Below, one piece after another: positions 58,356 to 64,000 of a DNA stretch of 64,000 bases (within the stretch, counting starts at the first letter, position 1; each line of letters opens with the position of its first letter). The notes under the pieces are model-generated. The model searched no databases. It saw only the letters and a list, made by a program, of their open reading frames with translations, and was not told the origin of the DNA. A program made the position numbers and the translations under genes. The DNA is from Pseudaquabacterium pictum (GTDB lineage: Bacteria; Pseudomonadota; Gammaproteobacteria; Burkholderiales; Burkholderiaceae_C), in contig NZ_BJCL01000007.1 of assembly GCF_005403045.1 (NCBI RefSeq), positions 238,946-302,945 on the forward strand, written 5' to 3'.

Positions 58356-59015
58356 TCAGGGGGGAGGCGCCAGGCCACACCCCCGCAAGACCAACCCCAC
58401 CACATGCGCGGTGGCGCGGGCCAGGTCATCCGGGCCCAGTTGGTCGCAGCCCAACACGGCACAGACCTGTGCGCCGAAGTCGGCATAGGTCTGGGTGGCG
58501 GCCCAGATGGTGAAGAACAGATGGACAGCGTCCACCGGCGCCATGCGGCCGGCGGCCACCCAGCCGTCGATCACCAGCGCCTTCTGCTGCACCATGGCGC
58601 GCAGCTCGCCACGCATCAACTCGCCAACCACCGCCGCGCCATGCAGCAGTTCGTTGGCGAACACCCGGCTGGCGTCGGGCCGCTGGGCGCTCATCGCCAT
58701 CTTGGCGCGGATGTAGCCGCCCAGCGCCTCGGCCGGATCGGCTTCAGGCACCAGGGCGTCCAGCGGCACCAGCCAGTCGCGCAGGGTGCGCGCCAGCACC
58801 GCCTTGTACAAATCGGCCTTGCTGCCGAAGTAGTAGTGCAGGTTGGCCTTGGGCAGGCCGGCCTCGTCGGCAATGGCCGCCATGGTGGCGCCGACGAAGC
58901 CGGCGCGGGCGAACACCTTCTCGCCCGCGCCGAGGATGCGCGCCTCGTTGGCCTGGCGGATCAGGCCCTTGTTGGGGGCTTCCTCCTCGGCCGACTGTCC
59001 AGCCACATCCAGCAC
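58356..59015 (-). CDS. TetR family regulator, RutR-like
   Basis: A 219-residue TetR protein. The helix-turn-helix lies near residues 25-70 (ARILGAGEKVFARAGFVGATMAAIADEAGLPKANLHYYFGSKADLYKAVL). The effector domain matches the RutR/YcdC C-terminal type (RVFANELLHGAAVVGELMRGELRAMVQQKALVIDGWVAAGRM, FFTIWAATQTYADF). E. coli RutR senses uracil and thymine. The start GTG 59015 follows the binding protein stop by 10 nt, so it is the last gene of the importer operon and likely controls that operon through the operator at 62812. A second target is predicted before preT. Confidence 0.88.
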   Translation of the reverse strand: MLDVAGQSAEEEAPNKGLIRQANEARILGAGEKVFARAGFVGATMAAIADEAGLPKANLHYYFGSKADLYKAVLARTLRDWLVPLDALVPEADPAEALGGYIRAKMAMSAQRPDASRVFANELLHGAAVVGELMRGELRAMVQQKALVIDGWVAAGRMAPVDAVHLFFTIWAATQTYADFGAQVCAVLGCDQLGPDDLARATAHVVGLVLRGCGLAPPP

Positions 59016-59025
59016 GGCAACAAGC

Positions 59026-60036
59026 TCACTTCTTCGAGGCTTCGAAGACTGCGTGGCTGTAGGCGGCCTTGCCCGGGTCCTTCTTGATCACCGGCGACGA
59101 GCCACCTGCCAGCAGCACCTTCACCGTGCGCTCGTAGGCGGCCGGCTCCAGGTAGCCCATCTTGGCGGTGCCGGCGTTGCTGATCAGCGTGGCCACGTTC
59201 TTCATCTGGCGCTCCTGCACCTTCAGCGTGGCGCTGCCCGACGGATCGGCCGCCACCACGATCTTGGCGGCTTCGGCGGGGTTCTTCACCGCATCGTTCC
59301 AGCCCTGCAGCGTGGCCTTGACGAACTTGCCCATGCGGGCCACGAAGGCCGGGTCCTTCAGCTTGCCTTCCAGCACGTACAGGCCGTCTTCCAGCGAGGC
59401 CACGCCTTCCTTCTCGTAGAAGAAGGTGACCAGGTCGCTCTCCTTCACGCCGGCGTCCACCACCTGCCAGTACTCGTTGTAGATCATGGTGCTGATGCAG
59501 GCGGCCTGGTTCTGCAGCAGCGGGTCGACATTGAAGCCCTGCTTGAGCACCTTCACATCGGTGTCGGGCTTGTAGCCCAGCTTGGCCATCCAGTTGAGGA
59601 ACGGGTACTCGTTGCCGCCGAACCAGACGCCCAGGGTCTTGCCCTTGAAGTCCTTGGGCGTGGCCACGCCGCTGGCCTTCTTGCAGGTCAGCATCAGGCC
59701 CGACTTGTCGAAGATCTGGGCGATGTTGACCAGCGGCACGCCGGCCTCGCGGGCGGCCAGCGCGTCAGGCATCCAGTTGACGATGGCGTCGGCCTGGTTG
59801 CCGGCCAGCACCTGCACCGGGCTCACATCCGGGCCGCCCGGCTTGATGGTGACGTCCAGGCCGGCAGCCTTGTAGTAGCCCTTGGCGGCGGCCACGTAGT
59901 AGCCGGCGAACTGGGCTTGCGGCACCCACTTCATCTGCACCACCACCTTCTCGGCCTGCGCCATGGCCTGGTTGGCCAGTGCCGAGACGGCCACCGCCGC
60001 GGCCAGCACCACACCCTTGATCGTGAAAGCCTGCAT
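59026..60036 (-). CDS. NMT1/THI5-like ABC transporter substrate-binding protein
   Basis: A 336-residue exported binding protein (signal peptide MQAFTIKGVVLAAAVAVSALANQAMAQ). The mature part has VVVQMKWVPQAQFAGYYVAAAKGYYKAAGLDVTIKPGGPDVSPVQVLAGNQADAIVNW, the classical NMT1/THI5 beginning. NEYPFLNWMAKLGYKPDTDVKVLKQGFNVDPLL follows. Family members bind pyrimidine-like or riboflavin/thiamine-precursor ligands. With a RutR-like regulator and RutR-like operator, a pyrimidine ligand is the best guess. GGAG lies 6 nt before ATG 60036. Confidence 0.9.
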   Translation of the reverse strand: MQAFTIKGVVLAAAVAVSALANQAMAQAEKVVVQMKWVPQAQFAGYYVAAAKGYYKAAGLDVTIKPGGPDVSPVQVLAGNQADAIVNWMPDALAAREAGVPLVNIAQIFDKSGLMLTCKKASGVATPKDFKGKTLGVWFGGNEYPFLNWMAKLGYKPDTDVKVLKQGFNVDPLLQNQAACISTMIYNEYWQVVDAGVKESDLVTFFYEKEGVASLEDGLYVLEGKLKDPAFVARMGKFVKATLQGWNDAVKNPAEAAKIVVAADPSGSATLKVQERQMKNVATLISNAGTAKMGYLEPAAYERTVKVLLAGGSSPVIKKDPGKAAYSHAVFEASKK

Positions 60037-60074
60037 CGCTCGCTCCTGTGTTGCGTTGGGTTGAAAAGACAAAC

Positions 60075-61046
60075 TCACTTCGAACGGACCGAGGGGTGCC
60101 AGAAGGCCACCCGCCGCTCCAGTTGTACCAGCAGCGCATAGGCCACCGATCCGGTGACCGCCGCCACCACGATGGCGCTCCAGACCAGCCCCATGTTCAT
60201 GCGCGCGGCCTCGGTGCTGATGCGAAAGCCCAGCCCCACCGTCGGCGAGCCGAAGAACTCGGCCACGATGGCACCGATCAGCGCCAGCGTGGCGTTCACC
60301 TTCAGCGCGCTGAACAGGAAAGGCATGGCCATCGGCAGCCGCAGATCCAGCAAGGTGCGGGCGTAGCCGGCGGCATAGGTCTTCATCAGTTCCAGCTCCA
60401 GCTTCGCCGGGGCCTGCAGGCCGGCCAGCGTGGCCACCAGCATCGGGAAGAAGGTCATCAGCACCACCACCGCCGCCTTGCTGGGCCATTCGAAGCCGAA
60501 CCACATCACCATGATCGGCGCCACCGCCACCAGCGGCACGGTGCTGGTCAGGCTGGCCAGCGGCAGCAGGCCGCGTTGCAGGAAGGGCGCACGGTCGATG
60601 GCCACGCCCACCGCAAAGCCCAGGCCCGAGCCCAGCGCCCAGCCCACCACCACCGCCTTGCCCACGGTCTGCACCCAGTCGCCGGCCAGGGTGTCCCAGC
60701 GGTCGACCAGCATCTGGCCGATCCATGCCGGCGACGGCAGCAGCACCCGCGGCACATCGAACAGCGTGACGCCCACCTGCCAGAAGTACAGCAGCCACAG
60801 GCCGAACAGCGCGGCGGTGGCGGTGCCGTACCAGGCCTGGCCATCGAGCGCCGCCAGCCGCCGCACGCTGAGGCCGGCCATGAACAGCACCGCCAGCAAC
60901 GGCGCCACCAGCGGCCCCGGCTTGAAATCCGGCTGCTGCTGCGCCTGGCCCACCAGCCACCAGAAGGCCGCTGCCAACGACAGGCTGGCGATCAGCGCGA
61001 AGACAGCCTTGGCCACCGGCGTGGACGCATCGCGGGCGAAGGTCAT
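60075..61046 (-). CDS. ABC transporter permease (SsuC/ThiX type)
   Basis: A 323-residue inner-membrane protein. Hydrophobic segments lie near the N-terminus, and the permease core has WVQTVGKAVVVGWALGSGLGFAVGVAIDRA, VPLVAVAPIMVMWFGFEWPSKAAVVVLMTFFPMLVATLAGL and the EAA-like loop LMKTYAAGYARTLLDLRLPMAMPFLFSALK. The two N-terminal extra helices are common in this importer group. It overlaps the second permease by ATGA, and the pair probably forms a heterodimer. Confidence 0.9.
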   Translation of the reverse strand: MTFARDASTPVAKAVFALIASLSLAAAFWWLVGQAQQQPDFKPGPLVAPLLAVLFMAGLSVRRLAALDGQAWYGTATAALFGLWLLYFWQVGVTLFDVPRVLLPSPAWIGQMLVDRWDTLAGDWVQTVGKAVVVGWALGSGLGFAVGVAIDRAPFLQRGLLPLASLTSTVPLVAVAPIMVMWFGFEWPSKAAVVVLMTFFPMLVATLAGLQAPAKLELELMKTYAAGYARTLLDLRLPMAMPFLFSALKVNATLALIGAIVAEFFGSPTVGLGFRISTEAARMNMGLVWSAIVVAAVTGSVAYALLVQLERRVAFWHPSVRSK

Positions 61047-61933
61047 GCCGCCCTCCCCCGCCGCAGCACCAGCCGCTCCAGCGCCGCCACCGCCAGCGTC
61101 AGCGCCAGCCCCAGCAGCGCCGACAGCACCAGCGCCGACCAGATGCCCACGGTGTTGCCGTAGTAGCTGCCGGTGAGCAGGCGCGCACCCAGACCGGCCT
61201 GGGCGCCGGTGGGCAGCTCGGCCACCATCGCGCCCACCAGGCCGGCGGCGATCGCCACCCGCAGGCTGGGGAACAGGTAGGGCAGCGCCGACGGCATGCG
61301 CAGCAGCCAGAAGGCCTGCAGCTTGCTGGCGGCATAGGTGTGCAGCAGCTCGGTCTCGATCTTCTGCGGCGCGCGCAGGCCCTGCACCATGGCCACCGTC
61401 ACCGGAAAGAAGCACAGGTACATCGCGATCGTGGCCTTGGGCGCCACGCCACTGAAGCCCAGGCTGCCCAGGATCACCAGCACGATGGGCGCGATGGCCA
61501 GCACCGGCACCGTCTGGCTGGCGACGATCCAGGGCAGCAGCGCCCGGTCCAGCGTGCGGCTGTGCACGATGGCCGCAGCCAGCACCACGCCCAGCAGCGT
61601 GCCCAGCACGAAGCCCACCAGCGTGCTCTGCGCCGTGACGGCCGCGTGGTACAGCAGGTTGCGGGGCGAATCCAGCGGCCAGTCGACCAGGCTGCTGTAG
61701 AGATCGGCCGCCACCTGGTGCGGCGCGGGCAGCACCGGGCGCTCCATGTTCAACGTGACGCTGACCAGGTCCGACACGGTCCAGTCGCCGTTGGGGTGGC
61801 TGTTGGGCAGCACCCGCTCGATGGCGCCGGCCTTGTTCAGACCGACGGCACCGGCATACCAGAGCGCCAACACGGCCAGCAGCACCGTGGCCACCGGCAG
61901 CCAGCGTTGGGTGAATGTCAAGCGTGCCGCCAT
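61043..61933 (-). CDS. ABC transporter permease (SsuC/ThiX type), second copy
   Basis: A 296-residue permease. It has one N-terminal helix (WLPVATVLLAVLALWYAGAV), a periplasmic stretch, and the core HAAVTAQSTLVGFVLGTLLGVVLAAAIV, VPVLAIAPIVLVILG and the EAA loop ELLHTYAASKLQAFWLLRMPSALPYLFPSLRVAI. It lies 6 bp after the ATPase gene and overlaps the next permease. Confidence 0.9.
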   Translation of the reverse strand: MAARLTFTQRWLPVATVLLAVLALWYAGAVGLNKAGAIERVLPNSHPNGDWTVSDLVSVTLNMERPVLPAPHQVAADLYSSLVDWPLDSPRNLLYHAAVTAQSTLVGFVLGTLLGVVLAAAIVHSRTLDRALLPWIVASQTVPVLAIAPIVLVILGSLGFSGVAPKATIAMYLCFFPVTVAMVQGLRAPQKIETELLHTYAASKLQAFWLLRMPSALPYLFPSLRVAIAAGLVGAMVAELPTGAQAGLGARLLTGSYYGNTVGIWSALVLSALLGLALTLAVAALERLVLRRGRAA

Positions 61934-61939
61934 CGCCGG

Positions 61940-62782
61940 TCAGTGCCCGCCGTGGCCCGCACCGTGACCGTCCGCCAGGCCCTCGCGCACTTCATGCGCC
62001 AGGGCCATGAATTCCGGCGTGTCGCGCAGGTCCAGCGTGCGCGCATCGGGCAGGGTGCTGTCGATGATCTTCAGGATGCGCCCGGGCCGCGGGCTCATCA
62101 CGACGATGCGGGTGCTCAGGTACACCGCCTCGGCGATCGAATGGGTGACGAAGACGACCGTGCGCCGCTCGCGCTGCCACAGCTGCTGCAGCTGGTCGTT
62201 CAGGCCGTCGCGGGTGATCTCGTCGAGCGCGCCGAAGGGCTCGTCCATCATCAGGATCTTCGGCTCGAAGCCCAGCGCCCGGGCGATCGACACCCGCTGC
62301 TGCATGCCGCCCGACAGCTGCCAGGGGTACTTCTTCTCGAAGCCGGTCAGGCCCACCCGACCCAGCTGCTCGCGGGCGATGGCCTCGGCCGCGGCCTTGT
62401 CGCGCCCCTGGATCTGCAGCGGCAGCATCACATTGGCCAGCACCGTGCGCCAGGGGAACAGCGCCGGCGCCTGGAACACATAGCCGTAGGCGCGGGCCAG
62501 CCGTGCATCGTGCGGCGTCAGGCCGTTGACCAGCACCGTGCCGCTGGTGATCGGCTCCAGGTCGGCGATCACCCGCAGCAGCGTGGTCTTGCCGCAGCCG
62601 GACGGGCCGATCAGCGAGACGAACTCGCCCTGGGCGATGGTGAGGTCGATGTCCGACAGCGCGTGCACAGGTGCATCGGCCGACGGATAGACAACGCTGG
62701 CGCGGCGCACGTCCACGGCGGCCTGGGTGGCCGCTGGTGCGGGGGTGGCCGGCGGGGCGGCGGGCCGATCAGGTGCATGCAT
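61940..62782 (-). CDS. ABC transporter ATPase (SsuB/TauB-like)
   Basis: A 280-residue ATPase. It has Walker A GPSGCGKTTLL near residue 60, Q-loop YVFQAPALFPWRTVLANVMLPL, signature LSGGMQQRVSIARAL, Walker B ILMMDEPFGALD and switch His in VVFVTHSIAEAVYLS. It starts with a Pro/Ala-rich leader of about 20 residues and ends in a His/Gly-rich tail (DGHGAGHGGH), unusual for the family. It is first in the leftward importer operon and is preceded by the RutR-like operator. Confidence 0.92.
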   Translation of the reverse strand: MHAPDRPAAPPATPAPAATQAAVDVRRASVVYPSADAPVHALSDIDLTIAQGEFVSLIGPSGCGKTTLLRVIADLEPITSGTVLVNGLTPHDARLARAYGYVFQAPALFPWRTVLANVMLPLQIQGRDKAAAEAIAREQLGRVGLTGFEKKYPWQLSGGMQQRVSIARALGFEPKILMMDEPFGALDEITRDGLNDQLQQLWQRERRTVVFVTHSIAEAVYLSTRIVVMSPRPGRILKIIDSTLPDARTLDLRDTPEFMALAHEVREGLADGHGAGHGGH

Positions 62783-62811
62783 GGGCGAGAGCGGTGCGGC
62801 GGACTGAAAAC

Positions 62812-62827
62812 TTAACCAAATGGTCAG
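62812..62827. promoter_or_regulatory. RutR-like operator before the NMT1-type importer operon
   Basis: TTAACCAAATGGTCAG matches the RutR pattern TTGACCA-NN-TGGTCAA at 12 of 14 fixed positions. It shares TNACCAAANGGTCAGCTT with the site at 40294. It lies 30-45 bp before the ATPase ATG, a place where binding would block the promoter. Confidence 0.7.
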
Positions 62828-62913
62828 CTTATTGTCACCGCGCTAGCCAGATCCGTGCCACCGCCGGCCACGGAATCAGCCCTGGGATCAACCCCGAGCC
62901 GGATCGAGAGGGA

Positions 62914-63916
62914 CTACAGCAGCGCCTCGATCACCATGGGCCCGCGGCTGGCGAAGCCGTCGCGCAGGGCCTTGGCCAGCGCATCGGTGGTGTCGACCTG
63001 CACGCCGGGCACGCCGTGGCCGCGGGCCAGGGCCACCCAGTCCAGCGCCGGGTTGCCCAGCGACAGCATGGCCTCGGCCTTCTGGCCGCTGATCTGCGCG
63101 CCCACGCCCTGCAGCTCGCCCTGCAGGATGCGGTAAGCCCGGTTGGCGAACACCAGCACCACCACCGGCAAGGACTCGCGGGCCATGGTCCACAGCGCCT
63201 GCACGGTGTACATGGCGCTGCCGTCGCCTTCCAGCACCAGCACCGGCCGGCCGGGCGCGCCCAGCGCCGCGCCCACGCCGCCGGGCAGGCCGAAGCCGAT
63301 GGCGCCGCCCATGGTCTGCAGCCAGTCGTGCGGCGCGGCATCCACCATCACCGCGCCGAAGCCACGGCCGTTGCTCACCGCCTCGTCCACCACCACCGCC
63401 TGCTCGGGCAGCACCGCGGCCACCACCGCGGCCGCGCTCTCCGCCGTCAGCGGGCCACTGGGCCAGGCCGTGGCCGCCGCCCGCTGCGGCGCGGCCACCG
63501 GCGGTGCGCCCAGTTCGGCCGCCAGCGCCGCCAGCGCGGCAGGCACATCGTGCTGCGGCGCGGCCAGTTCCAGCAGCATCGCGCCGGCCGGCTTGAGCTG
63601 CGACGGCTTGCCGGGATAGGCGAAGAAGCCGATCGGCTCGGTGCTGCCGGCCAGCACCAGGGCCTCGGCGCCGGCCAGCTTGGCCACGGTGGCGTCCACC
63701 GCATACGGCAGGCGCTGGATGCCGGGCGTGCCGCGGCCGCCGGGCATGCGGGCGTTGTAGAACTCGGCCAGCACCCGGCAGCCGGTGTGGGCGGCAATCG
63801 CCGCGGCATGCTGCTGCGCCGCCAGGCTGCGGCTGCCGCCGGTGCCCAGCAGCAGAACCGCCTTGGGGCCCAGCTGGCGCAGCAGGCGGGCGGCCGCCGG
63901 CACGGCGCCCAGGTGT
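62914..63916 (-). CDS. Thiamine-pyrophosphate enzyme, acetolactate synthase large-subunit-like (N-terminus lost at contig end)
   Basis: About 334 C-terminal residues are present. The central domain has VLLLGTGGSRSLAAQQHAAAIAAHTGCRVLAEFYNARMPGG. The TPP-binding domain has GRGFGAVMVDAAPHDWLQTMGGAIGFGLPGGVGAALG and GDGSAMYTVQALWTMARESLPVVVLVFANRAYRIL (GDG...N metal/TPP motif). The family includes biosynthetic acetolactate synthase and benzoylformate decarboxylase-like enzymes; this branch is usually annotated acetolactate synthase without proof. The frame continues into adapter sequence, so any residues upstream of position 63916 are artefact. Confidence 0.85.
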
Positions 63917-63982
63917 AGATCGGAAGAGCACACGTCTGAACTCCAGTCACAGTCAACAATCTCGTATGCCGTCTTCTGCTTG
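63917..63982 (+). other. Illumina TruSeq indexed adapter (contamination)
   Basis: From AGATCGGAAGAGCACACG at 63917 to ATGCCGTCTTCTGCTTG ending at 63982, the sequence is the standard TruSeq read-1 3' adapter. It includes an index segment (AGTCAACA at 63951-63958, the pattern of TruSeq index 13). It is not part of the organism. Its reverse translation gives the well-known artefact peptide VQTCALPI and, in another frame, CSSDL. Confidence 0.98.
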
Positions 63983-64000
63983 AAAAAAAAAAAAAAAAAA
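63983..64000 (+). other. Poly-A after the adapter (sequencing artefact)
   Basis: Eighteen A residues follow the adapter directly and run to the end. This is what reads give when they run past the end of a short insert plus adapter. It is not genomic. Confidence 0.95.

Noticed and set aside
63447..63959. Protein with N-terminus MLTVTGVQTCALPIY
   Set aside because: The N-terminal residues are translated adapter; the rest is an out-of-frame shadow of the TPP enzyme gene.

Overview
The window is very GC-rich, densely coded DNA from a bacterial chromosome, most likely a betaproteobacterium of the order Burkholderiales (Rubrivivax/Ideonella/Aquincola-like). The basis is the gene content: a CcsA-type gene beside ffh, PEP-CTERM proteins, a PHA granule protein, a wax-ester synthase, hemA-prfA-prmC and grxD-ubiX. 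Genus-level placement is a guess. The right end is not genomic: from 63917 the sequence is an Illumina TruSeq indexed adapter followed by poly-A, so this is a raw contig end.

Layout. (1) 1-4951: housekeeping. A truncated cytochrome c assembly (YpjD/CcsA-like) gene, ffh, an unusual zinc-ribbon PEP-CTERM protein, a CAP-domain protein, ftsY and tRNA-Met with its terminator. (2) 4967-19870: a complete L-arabinose cluster. Leftward are a ChvE-GguA-GguB sugar importer, araC and galM. Rightward are araB-araD-araA and a YtfQRT-YjfF importer. The 463-bp divergent region holds an element very like the E. coli araI1-araI2 AraC site, plus two other inverted repeats. (3) 19893-30244: housekeeping, with miaB, hemA, prfA, prmC, a small outer-membrane-like protein, grxD, ubiX, a lytic transglycosylase, proS and rppH. 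(4) 30263-32443: storage lipids, with a wax ester synthase/DGAT, an acyl-CoA-binding protein and a PHA granule-associated protein. (5) 32458-39910: mixed metabolism, with a lipoprotein aminopeptidase, a molybdopterin oxidoreductase, an M20 amidohydrolase, a DUF2817 peptidase, a LuxR-type regulator and a Rieske oxygenase. (6) 40361-45846: a reductive pyrimidine degradation operon (preT, preA, hydantoinase/dihydropyrimidinase, ureidopropionase-type amidohydrolase). (7) 46027-51318: a LIV-type binding protein with a chemoreceptor, then a DUF2325 protein behind a 27-bp Fur-like palindrome. (8) 51378-57289: a six-gene catabolic-looking operon (GST, CmcJ/NvfI-like protein, two alpha/beta hydrolases, enoyl-CoA hydratase, SDR) divergent from a LysR regulator. 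(9) 57293-62782: a second PEP-CTERM protein, then an NMT1/THI5-type ABC importer operon ending in a RutR-like TetR regulator. (10) A truncated acetolactate-synthase-like TPP enzyme runs into the adapter.

The best new link is a pair of near-identical operators at 40294-40309 and 62812-62827. Both match the RutR box pattern. One lies before the pyrimidine degradation operon and the other before the importer operon that encodes the RutR-like TetR protein. This predicts one regulon for pyrimidine uptake and breakdown split over about 22 kb.
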